A stretch of DNA of 8,543 nt, taken from the NCBI GenBank assembly GCA_046757205.1, contig JBHHXR010000153.1, positions 1 to 8,543 of the forward strand, read 5' to 3'. Under the pieces are notes generated by a model that saw only the letters and a program-made list of their open reading frames with translations, made no database searches and had not been told where the DNA came from. Position numbers and translations under genes: made by a program. Position 1 is the stretch's first letter. Each line of letters starts with the position of its first letter. The stretch comes from JBHHXR01 sp046757205. GTDB taxonomy: Bacteria > Pseudomonadota > Alphaproteobacteria > Rhodobacterales > Rhodobacteraceae. Below, piece after piece: positions 1 through 6,849 of the stretch.

Positions 1-6
1 TCACCC

Positions 7-1302
<1,296 letters not shown>

Positions 1303-1307
1303 CGGCC

Positions 1308-1529
1308 TTAACTCCCGTCCGTCCGGCGCTGACGCCAGACCCTGAACAACACGATCAGCGCGAAGGCAAAGGCAGCCAGCGCCGCAAGATCCGAAAGAAA
1401 GGCAAACCGCGCCGGAAGATCGAACCGCCCGCCAAGATAGCTGACGAGCAGCCACAGGGGCATCGTCACCAGGATGACGACCGAGGCCAGACGCACCTGC
1501 CCCTTCTGCCTGTTGTCACCGCTTGCCAC
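1308..1529 (-). CDS. Small two-TM protein resembling DUF5337, in the nuo operon
   Basis: This 73-residue protein has a short basic N-terminus, two hydrophobic segments (about residues 15-33 and 43-63) joined by GGRFDLPARFAF, and a basic tail FRVWRQRR. The pattern matches what I remember of the Rhodobacterales family DUF5337, usually found just before nuoF; that assignment is from memory. The start is a GTG at 1529 with AGGAG only 3 nt upstream (1537-1533) and AAGGGG 10 nt upstream, so initiation may be modest. It follows the H3TH gene after 41 bp and ends 5 bp before the nuoF ATG, whose ribosome binding site lies in its last codons. Function is unknown; an accessory or assembly role for complex I is suggested only by location. 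Confidence 0.82.
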   Translation of the reverse strand: MASGDNRQKGQVRLASVVILVTMPLWLLVSYLGGRFDLPARFAFLSDLAALAAFAFALIVLFRVWRQRRTDGS

Positions 1530-1570
1530 GTTCTCCTGTCCCCTTCATTCGCCGGTGGCCGACGGGCGCG

Positions 1571-2221
1571 TCAGTAAACGTCGCCCTTGTCCACCTTTTG
1601 CGAAAATTCCGTTTCGCCGCCTGCGGCCAGCGTCCTGGCTTGTCCGACCCAGTCGTCGCGCTTCACGCGTCCGCTGAAGCCGCCGAGGTTTTCATCGACC
1701 CACGCGACCTCGGCATCCGTCCAGGCCGCGATCTGGTCGAAATGATAGAACCCCAGGCCGTTCAGAACGCCTTCAAGTTTCGGCCCTACACCCTTGATTT
1801 TCTTCAGATCATCTGGTTTGCCACCGCGCGGCCCACTCAATGTTTCCGGTTTGGCGGCGCTACCCGGTTCGGCTTCCGCCGGCTTTTCTTCGGGCTCGAC
1901 CGCCGCTTCCGGCTCCGCTGCCGCGGGCGCTGCCTGCGGTTCGGCGGCAGCCTGCGGGTCGGGTTCCGGAGAGGGCTCCGGTGCCGGTTCGGCCTTCGCC
2001 GCCGGCTCCGGCGTGCCGACCCGCTTCGGCGGCGCTTCCGGTTCGGCCTTGATGCCGCTGCACAAGACAAACAACAGGATGACCGCCACCACCGCGCCGA
2101 TGATGACGCCCCAGATCAAAGCACCGAAGATTCCGTACTCGTGGATCGACATCAGGTAAATCATCGTCGCCAGCCCGGCCACGCCGCCGGCGATCCAGCA
2201 ATTTCTCTGGCAGGTGTTCAT
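1571..2221 (-). CDS. Membrane-anchored H3TH (helix-hairpin-helix) domain protein in the nuo operon
   Basis: This 216-residue protein has three parts. Residues 9-25 and 31-54 are two hydrophobic helices forming a hairpin; residues 58-130 are a low-complexity Ala/Glu/Pro linker; residues 131-205 are a helix-hairpin-helix module with KKIKGVGPKLE, HFDQIAAW and WVGQARTLAAGG. The module is 56/83 identical to the C-terminal extension of NuoE encoded just upstream, including the shared tail KVDKG. With two TM helices and a Lys after the second, the module is probably cytoplasmic, the same side as NuoE. AGGAG sits 8 nt before the ATG, and ATGA overlap couples it to nuoE. H3TH folds usually bind nucleic acid, but none of the nuclease domain is present. 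I infer a complex I accessory or tether function; this is not established by the sequence. Confidence 0.88.
   Translation of the reverse strand: MNTCQRNCWIAGGVAGLATMIYLMSIHEYGIFGALIWGVIIGAVVAVILLFVLCSGIKAEPEAPPKRVGTPEPAAKAEPAPEPSPEPDPQAAAEPQAAPAAAEPEAAVEPEEKPAEAEPGSAAKPETLSGPRGGKPDDLKKIKGVGPKLEGVLNGLGFYHFDQIAAWTDAEVAWVDENLGGFSGRVKRDDWVGQARTLAAGGETEFSQKVDKGDVY
1583..1831 (-). repeat. H3TH module copy B (C-terminus of the membrane-anchored protein)
   Basis: This 249-bp segment encodes residues 131-213 of the membrane-anchored protein and is the gap-free partner of copy A. Differences are spread over the whole module, and the GVGPKLE hairpin, HFDQI and the KVDKG tail are conserved in both. Confidence 0.85.
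1832..2050 (-). repeat. Low-complexity Ala/Glu/Pro linker-coding stretch
   Basis: About 73 codons almost entirely for Ala, Glu, Pro and Lys, with recurring EPxA/PEP units, encode the linker between the membrane hairpin and the H3TH module. Such stretches are prone to slippage and length change; the frame is intact here. Confidence 0.7.
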
Positions 2222-3267
2222 GTCAGTCGCTCCTGGTCCGTTCCTCTGGTAGATCCCCCCTTGTCGACCTTCGCCGAAATGGTCGTGTCACCTCCCGCCG
2301 CAAGCGATCGTGCCTGCTCCACCCAGTTGTCGCGGCTGACGCGCCCCTTGAACGATACCAGGTGCTGGTCGGCCCACGCCACCTGTTCCGCCGTCCACGA
2401 TCCTATCTGGTCGAAATGCCAGACCCCCGCCGCGTTCAGCTCTTTCTCAAGCTTCGGGCCTACTCCCTTGATTTTTTTCAGATCGTCCGCCTTGCCATCA
2501 CGCGGTTCGCGCAGCAGTTCCGGACGGCTGCCTTGGCCCGCCTCGGCCGGTTCCGGCGCCGCCGGACGTGCCGCGCCGGCCATCGCGGTTGCCTCCCCGC
2601 CGGTCACGCGGTCCACGGTATCGCCCCTTGCGGTCGCCAGCGCCACCGAGGCGTTCACGTCATGGGCGCCGGTGAAATCCCTGAGGACCGTCAGCCCCGA
2701 TTTCGGCTCCGCGCCGACGCGCCCGTTTTGCGGCCCCGGCACCGGCACCTCGCCGCGCGCGAAGGCATCGAGTATGGCACCGAATTTCTCCGCCGTCAGG
2801 TCCTCGTAGTAATCCTTGCCGATCTGCGCCATCGGTGCGTTCGAGCACGCTCCCAGACACTCCACCTCTTCCCACGAAAACCGCCCGTCGGCGCTGATTT
2901 CATGCGCGTTCGGCGCGATCTTCTCGCGGCATACCGCGATCAGGTCCTCGGCCCCGCATATCATGCAGGAAAGCGTACCGCAAACCTGCACATGCGCAAC
3001 CGAACCAACGGGTTGCAATTGGAACATGAAGTAGAACGAGGCCACTTCCAGCGCCCGTATCCTGGCCATTCCCAGCATGTCGGCGATGGTTTCGATGGCG
3101 GGCCGCGACAGCCAGCCCTCCTGCTCCTGCGCCCGCCACAGAAGCGGAATGACGGCCGACGCCTGCCGCCCCTCGGGGTACTTGGCTATCTGCGCTTCGG
3201 CCCAGGCCAGGTTGCCCGGGGTGAATGCGAAGCTCTCGGGTTGTTCGGGATGCAGACGGCGCAACAT
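2218..3267 (-). CDS. nuoE: NADH-quinone oxidoreductase subunit E (NuoE, 24-kDa subunit) with C-terminal H3TH extension
   Basis: NuoE holds the [2Fe-2S] cluster N1a beside the flavin subunit NuoF. In the 349-residue product, residues 1-180 are a normal NuoE: an N-terminal helical part and a thioredoxin-like domain with ligands C96 and C101 (VCGTLSC) and C137 and C141 (CLGAC). The protein then continues well beyond the roughly 160-240 residues usual elsewhere: an Ala/Gly/Pro-rich linker (about 181-254), then a helix-hairpin-helix (H3TH-like) module at 255-327 with KKIKGVGPKLE and HFDQI. Similar modules occur in proteins of COG3743. The ATG at 3267 has AGGAGGG (3283-3277) 9 nt upstream; a longer frame would run into nuoD. 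The stop overlaps the next start as ATGA, and the next gene encodes a second copy of the module. The role of the extension is unknown. Confidence 0.95.
   Translation of the reverse strand: MLRRLHPEQPESFAFTPGNLAWAEAQIAKYPEGRQASAVIPLLWRAQEQEGWLSRPAIETIADMLGMARIRALEVASFYFMFQLQPVGSVAHVQVCGTLSCMICGAEDLIAVCREKIAPNAHEISADGRFSWEEVECLGACSNAPMAQIGKDYYEDLTAEKFGAILDAFARGEVPVPGPQNGRVGAEPKSGLTVLRDFTGAHDVNASVALATARGDTVDRVTGGEATAMAGAARPAAPEPAEAGQGSRPELLREPRDGKADDLKKIKGVGPKLEKELNAAGVWHFDQIGSWTAEQVAWADQHLVSFKGRVSRDNWVEQARSLAAGGDTTISAKVDKGGSTRGTDQERLT
2257..2505 (-). repeat. H3TH module copy A (C-terminus of NuoE)
   Basis: This 249-bp segment encodes residues 255-337 of NuoE. It aligns without gaps to 1583-1831, with 56 of 83 encoded residues identical. 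The two copies are in the same orientation about 425 bp apart, indicating an intra-operon domain duplication. Confidence 0.85.
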
Positions 3268-3310
3268 TACCTGTCGCCCTCCTGTTGACTCGTCGCGGAA
3301 ATGGCAAGGC

Positions 3311-4522
3311 TCACCGGTCGACCTCCCCGAACACGATGTCCAGCGACCCGACCAGCGCCGCGCAGTCGGCCAGCATGTGGCCACGGGCGATGTGGTCCAT
3401 CGCCTGAAGATGCACGAACCCCGGCGCGCGGATCTTGGCGCGGTAGGGCTTGTTGGTGCCGTCGGACACCAGATAGACCCCGAACTCGCCCTTGGGCGCC
3501 TCGATGGCGGCGTATATCTCTCCCTCGGGCACGTGGAAGCCTTCGGTATAGAGCTTGAAGTGATGGATAAGCGCTTCCATCGAGCTTTTCATGTCGCCAC
3601 GCCTGGGCGGTGCCAGCTTGCCCCGCGCCAAGACGTCCTGCCCTTGGCACTCTTCAAGTTTTTCAAGCGCCTGGCGGATGATCTTCGTCGATTCCCGCAT
3701 CTCGTGCATGCGGCACAGGTAACGGTCGTAGCAATCGCCGTTCCTGCCGACCGGGATCCTGAAATCAAACTCGTCGTAACATTCGTAGGGCTGCGCCCGC
3801 CGCAAGTCCCAGGCCAGGCCGGAGCCGCGTATCATGACGCCGGAAAACCCGAGATCGTAGCATTCCTGCTCGGTTACGACGCCGATATCGACGTTGCGCT
3901 GCTTGAAGATGCGGTTCTCGGTCAGCAATTCCTCCAGATCGTCGAGCACCTGCGGAAACGCCTCGCTCCATTCCCAGATGTCGTGCACGAGTTTCGGCGT
4001 GATGTCCTGGTGCACGCCGCCCGGGCGGAAATAGGCGGTGTGCATCCGCGCACCGCTGGCGTGCTCGTAGAACACCATCAGCTTCTCGCGCTCCTCGAAG
4101 CCCCACAAGGGCGGCGTCAGGGCGCCGACGTCCATCGCCTGCGTCGTCACGTTCAGGAGGTGGTTGAGAAGCCGCCCGATCTCCGACATCAGCACCCGGA
4201 TCAGCGAGGCCCGGCGCGGCACTTCGGCACCGGTCAGCCGCTCGATGGCCAGGCACCACGGGTGTTCCTGGTTCATCGGCGAGGAATAGTCCAGCCGGTC
4301 GAAATACGGCAGGTTCTGCAGGTAGGTGCGGCTTTCCATCAGCTTTTCGGTGCCGCGGTGCAAGAGCCCGATATGCGGATCGGCGCGCTCGACGACCTCG
4401 CCGTCCAGCTCCAGAACCATGCGCAGAACGCCATGCGCCGCAGGGTGTTGCGGGCCGAAATTGATGTTGAAGTTTCGGATTCTCTGTTCGCCGGTCCGAA
4501 CCTCGTTACGCGATGCGTCCAT
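3311..4522 (-). CDS. nuoD: NADH-quinone oxidoreductase subunit D (NuoD, 49-kDa subunit)
   Basis: NuoD forms the quinone-binding pocket with NuoB and is related to the large subunit of [NiFe] hydrogenases. The 403-residue product has the NFGPQHPAAHGVLR motif near residue 21; His30 corresponds to the quinone-headgroup histidine and Tyr79 in DRLDY to its tyrosine partner. GLLHRGTEKL, the PMNQEHPWCLAIE segment and the C-terminus MLADCAALVGSLDIVFGEVDR are all standard. It lacks the hydrogenase metal-site cysteines, as expected. The ATG at 4522 overlaps the TGA of the small gene upstream (TGATG), and GGGGAGG (4537-4531) lies 8 nt before it. A GTG at 4525 directly before the ATG is an almost equal alternative that adds one residue. 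nuoE follows after 43 bp. Confidence 0.97.
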   Translation of the reverse strand: MDASRNEVRTGEQRIRNFNINFGPQHPAAHGVLRMVLELDGEVVERADPHIGLLHRGTEKLMESRTYLQNLPYFDRLDYSSPMNQEHPWCLAIERLTGAEVPRRASLIRVLMSEIGRLLNHLLNVTTQAMDVGALTPPLWGFEEREKLMVFYEHASGARMHTAYFRPGGVHQDITPKLVHDIWEWSEAFPQVLDDLEELLTENRIFKQRNVDIGVVTEQECYDLGFSGVMIRGSGLAWDLRRAQPYECYDEFDFRIPVGRNGDCYDRYLCRMHEMRESTKIIRQALEKLEECQGQDVLARGKLAPPRRGDMKSSMEALIHHFKLYTEGFHVPEGEIYAAIEAPKGEFGVYLVSDGTNKPYRAKIRAPGFVHLQAMDHIARGHMLADCAALVGSLDIVFGEVDR

Positions 4523-4713
4523 CACTCGAACCTCCCCGAAACGTCATCGCCGGGCCAGCGGCGGAATGCGATAACCCAAAGAACGACAAGCCCCAGAATC
4601 GGGATGATGGAAAGCAAAGCCAATGCCGGTGACATACCGGCGCCCGGTAGCAAGCGCCAAAGCGGCACACCGGTGGCGAGGGCCGATATGATCCACCCGA
4701 GAAACCCCATCAT
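4522..4713 (-). CDS. Small two-TM membrane protein of unknown function, paralogue 2, in the nuo operon
   Basis: This 63-residue protein follows paralogue 1 directly; its ATG overlaps the previous stop as ATGA. It has a first hydrophobic segment (about residues 3-17), the turn PLWRLLPGAGM, a second helix (about 29-50) ending in LWVIAF, and a charged tail RRWPGDD. The shared turn and second helix show it arose by tandem duplication with its neighbour, followed by divergence: the Gly/Trp-rich start of paralogue 1 is lost. No strong Shine-Dalgarno is seen before it (only a GGCGGGACGGC stretch), so translation probably depends on re-initiation from the upstream gene. Its TGA overlaps the nuoD ATG (TGATG). 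A frame running upstream to 5064 gives Arg-rich nonsense and is rejected. Function is unknown. Confidence 0.78.
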   Translation of the reverse strand: MMGFLGWIISALATGVPLWRLLPGAGMSPALALLSIIPILGLVVLWVIAFRRWPGDDVSGRFE

Positions 4714-4916
4714 GCCGTCCCGCCTGTGTCGCCGGTGTCCTTGAACGCGATCACCCAAAGCAACACCAGCGCGGCAATGGGAAAGATCGCAACCAGTGAA
4801 ACCCAGTTCGGGATGCCGTAGCGTGGCAGAATGCGCCAGAAGGGAATGACCAGCAGTGCAATCATGATCAGCCACCAGACGAACCCGCCACCGAACCACA
4901 TGCCGCCATACATCAT
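4710..4916 (-). CDS. Small two-TM membrane protein of unknown function, paralogue 1, in the nuo operon
   Basis: This 68-residue protein lies between nuoC and nuoD, where standard nuo operons have nothing. It begins with a Gly/Met/Trp-rich stretch, then a hydrophobic helix (about residues 11-28), a basic turn FWRILPRYGIP, a second helix (about 38-57) and a short polar tail ending in Asp/Gly/Thr. The start is convincing: GGAGG lies 7 nt before the ATG, which overlaps the nuoC stop as ATGA. The second half closely resembles the next gene: from IPFWRILP onward 18 of 38 positions are identical, including PxWRxLP and LWVIAF. I recognise no functional family. Location and coupling suggest an accessory or assembly factor of complex I, which is an inference. 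Confidence 0.8.
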   Translation of the reverse strand: MMYGGMWFGGGFVWWLIMIALLVIPFWRILPRYGIPNWVSLVAIFPIAALVLLWVIAFKDTGDTGGTA

Positions 4917-5521
4917 CGCTCACCCTCCGTCTTCTCGTCGCCGGGCAGGATGTACTCCGCCCCTTCCCACGGCGACATGAAGTCGAACTGCCGGTATTCC
5001 TGGACCAGCGAAACCGGCTCGTAGACCACCCGCTTCTGTTCCTCGTCGTAGCGCACCTCGACATAGCCGGTGGTCGGGAAATCCTTGCGCAGCGGATGGC
5101 CCGAAAAGCCGTAATCGGTCAGGATGCGCCGCAGGTCGGGATGGCCGGAGAACATGATCCCGAACATGTCGAAGACCTCCCGCTCGAACCAGTTGGCGGA
5201 CGGAAAGATGCTCGTGATCGAGGGCACGACCTCGTCCTCGGCAACCATCGCCTTCACGCGGACGCGGTGGTTCTGCTTCATCGACAGGAAGTGATAGACC
5301 AGTTCGAACCGCCGTTCGCGCCCCGGCCGGTCGACCGCCGTGATATCGACCAGCGTGGTGAACTGGCAGCCGCTGTCGGTGCGAAGAAATTCGACGAAGG
5401 CGGGCAGCGCCGCCGGCGCCACCGTCATCGTCAGCTCACCGTTGGCCACGGCGCTGGATATCACCGCGTCGGCCTGCCGCGCCTCGATGGCGCCGCCGAG
5501 TTCTGTCAAAGCGTCGCTCAT
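4913..5521 (-). CDS. nuoC: NADH-quinone oxidoreductase subunit C (NuoC, 30-kDa subunit)
   Basis: NuoC is a cofactor-free subunit of the hydrophilic arm that packs against NuoD and NuoB. The 202-residue product contains the 30-kDa family signature: the WFEREVFDMFGI motif at residues 111-122, then HPDLRRILTDYGFSGHPLRKD (about 127-147), followed by the acidic, less conserved tail. It is separate from nuoD, unlike the fused nuoCD of enterobacteria. The ATG at 5521 is preferred over a GTG two codons upstream because GAGAGG sits about 5 nt before the ATG and is too close to the GTG. The stop codon overlaps the start of the next small gene as ATGA, so that small gene is probably translated together with nuoC. 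Confidence 0.96.
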   Translation of the reverse strand: MSDALTELGGAIEARQADAVISSAVANGELTMTVAPAALPAFVEFLRTDSGCQFTTLVDITAVDRPGRERRFELVYHFLSMKQNHRVRVKAMVAEDEVVPSITSIFPSANWFEREVFDMFGIMFSGHPDLRRILTDYGFSGHPLRKDFPTTGYVEVRYDEEQKRVVYEPVSLVQEYRQFDFMSPWEGAEYILPGDEKTEGER

Positions 5522-5530
5522 CTCCACCTC

Positions 5531-6069
<539 letters not shown>

Positions 6070-6079
<10 letters not shown>

Positions 6080-6435
6080 TCCAGCGCCCCCTTCTTCCAC
6101 TCATAGGCAAAGCCGATGGTGAGCACCGCGAGAAACACCATCATCGACCAGAAGCCGAACAGGCCGACATGCTGAAAACTGACCGCCCAGGGAAACAGGA
6201 AGGCAACCTCGAGGTCGAAGATGATGAACAGGATGGAAACCAGGTAGAACCGCACGTCGAACTTCATCCGCGCGTCGTCGAAGGCGTTGAAGCCGCATTC
6301 GTAGGCCGACACCTTCTCGGGATCGGGATTGTAGACGGCCAGAACCGCCGCCGCGAGTAAAAAAACAAGCCCGATGACGATCGCCAGGGCCAGAAAAACC
6401 AGGATTGGCAAATACTCTCTCAGCAGTTCATCCAC
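6070..6435 (-). CDS. nuoA: NADH-quinone oxidoreductase subunit A (NuoA/ND3 family)
   Basis: NuoA is a small membrane subunit of complex I located at the junction of the peripheral and membrane arms, where its first loop lines the quinone-site entrance. The 121-residue product has three hydrophobic segments (about residues 10-33, 62-82 and 93-112). The TM1-TM2 loop carries SAYECGFN with Cys47, equivalent to the ND3 cysteine that reports the active/deactive state in mitochondria. The motif FDLEVAFLFPWA in TM2 holds conserved acidic residues (Asp74, Glu76), and the C-terminus EWKKGALEW is typical. I chose the GTG at 6435 because AAGGGG lies 6 nt upstream (6447-6442) and the length then fits the family; a longer frame would need a TTG at 6495 and adds an unconserved tail. 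It is the first gene of the operon, and its end overlaps nuoB by 10 bp. Confidence 0.95.
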
Positions 6436-6441
6436 GGAGTT

Positions 6442-6447
6442 CCCCTT
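6442..6447 (-). promoter_or_regulatory. Ribosome binding site deciding the GTG start of nuoA
   Basis: AAGGGG reads on the minus strand 6 nt before GTG 6435-6433. No ATG gives a family-length product, so this site supports the GTG start. Confidence 0.6.
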
Positions 6448-6497
6448 CGAATCTTCCGTCCTTGAAAAGAGCGGCGCGCGCCCTCGGGGACGCAACA

Positions 6498-6526
6498 GGC
6501 TTACCCCCGCCCCAAGCCGAGGTCAA
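6498..6526 (-). promoter_or_regulatory. Candidate promoter of the nuo operon
   Basis: On the minus strand, TTGACC (6526-6521) is followed after 17 bp by TAAGCC (6503-6498). The -35 half matches the housekeeping consensus in five of six bases and the spacer is ideal, but the -10 half is poor, matching only the first two positions. Start of transcription near 6490 would give a leader of about 55 nt before the nuoA GTG. It is the best candidate I see in the gap, placed where an operon promoter is expected. Transcription could instead start elsewhere in the gap or continue from putA. Confidence 0.35.
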
Positions 6527-6534
6527 CCAAGCCG
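6512..6534. repeat. Direct repeat of CCAAGCCG around the candidate -35 element
   Basis: CCAAGCCG occurs at 6512-6519 and again at 6527-6534 on the plus strand, 15 bp apart start to start. The two copies flank the TTGACC hexamer read on the minus strand. This arrangement could be a two-site operator for a regulator acting on nuo. Short repeats also arise by chance in GC-rich DNA, so the regulatory reading is only a suggestion. Confidence 0.3.
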
Positions 6535-6557
6535 GAGCCGTCATTTCGGGCTAAATG

Positions 6558-6580
6558 GCCGCAGTTTGCTGCGCTGCGGC
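6558..6580 (-). terminator. Hairpin downstream of putA, possible weak terminator
   Basis: Perfect 7-bp arms GCCGCAG (6558-6564) and CTGCGGC (6574-6580) enclose a 9-nt loop. In the direction of putA transcription the stem is followed by CATTTAG, which has only a three-T tract, so it would be a weak intrinsic terminator at best. It lies about 270 bp after the putA stop and about 30 bp before the candidate nuo promoter. It might instead be a regulatory structure or chance. Confidence 0.25.
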
Positions 6581-6849
6581 GAACGCCGGCACATGGGCAT
6601 TATGGTGCGCGGACGGGCCGCCGATCCGGCCTGGGCAACGGTGATCTGAACGCCGGAAAGCCGCCTGCGCCGCAGCCTCGCGTGGCGCCGGCAGCGCGGC
6701 GGGATCGCCATGTGAGCCTGCCCCGATGTCCGGCGGCCCGCCGAACCCGGGACGCGCGGCGGCAACCGGCGCGCGCGCCAGCCGCATCCTGCGCAAGCCG
6801 GGAGCGGCGGGAAGCCAGGTGCCGGCCAATGTCCGGCGGCGGCGGCGGA

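Larger units (their letters stand above)
6436..6849. other. 414-bp intergenic region between putA and nuoA
   Basis: This stretch separates the putA stop from the nuoA start; both neighbours are on the minus strand. I find no credible gene in it. Open frames crossing it encode Arg/Pro/Ala-rich sequence typical of chance ORFs in GC-rich DNA. It holds a candidate sigma-70-type promoter near 6526-6498, an 8-bp direct repeat around the -35 element, a 7-bp-stem hairpin at 6558-6580, and two perfect GC palindromes (10 bp at 6473-6482, 12 bp at 6768-6779). No strong rho-independent terminator with a clear T tract follows putA, so rho-dependent termination or read-through into nuo are both possible. 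Confidence 0.8.

Noticed and set aside
1523..2809. Plus-strand open frame (428 codons) opposite the H3TH gene and nuoE
   Set aside because: Its FRFG/RRLR-type repeats are simply the complement of the Ala/Glu/Pro linker codons; no independent evidence for a gene.
1571..3267. Possibility that the H3TH protein is a broken-off or frameshifted end of NuoE
   Set aside because: Both proteins carry a complete module, and the downstream one has its own ribosome binding site, start and membrane anchor, so this is a duplication rather than a split gene.
3077..4744. Long plus-strand open frame (555 codons) opposite nuoD and nuoE
   Set aside because: It is antisense to two certain genes and its translation is rich in Arg, His, Gln, Val and Pro with no recognisable domain, as expected for a frame kept open by GC-biased codons on the other strand.
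4522..5064. 180-codon version of the second small membrane protein starting inside nuoC
   Set aside because: The added N-terminal part is Arg/Ser-rich nonsense out of frame with nuoC; the ATG at 4713 with ATGA coupling gives a compact two-TM protein similar to its neighbour.
6541..6600. Tiny minus-strand ORF (19 codons from an ATG at 6600 to a TGA at 6541) just upstream of the nuo promoter candidate
   Set aside because: It contains the hairpin at 6558-6580, has no good ribosome binding site, lies upstream of the likely transcription start, and its Arg/Ser/Pro-rich product looks random.
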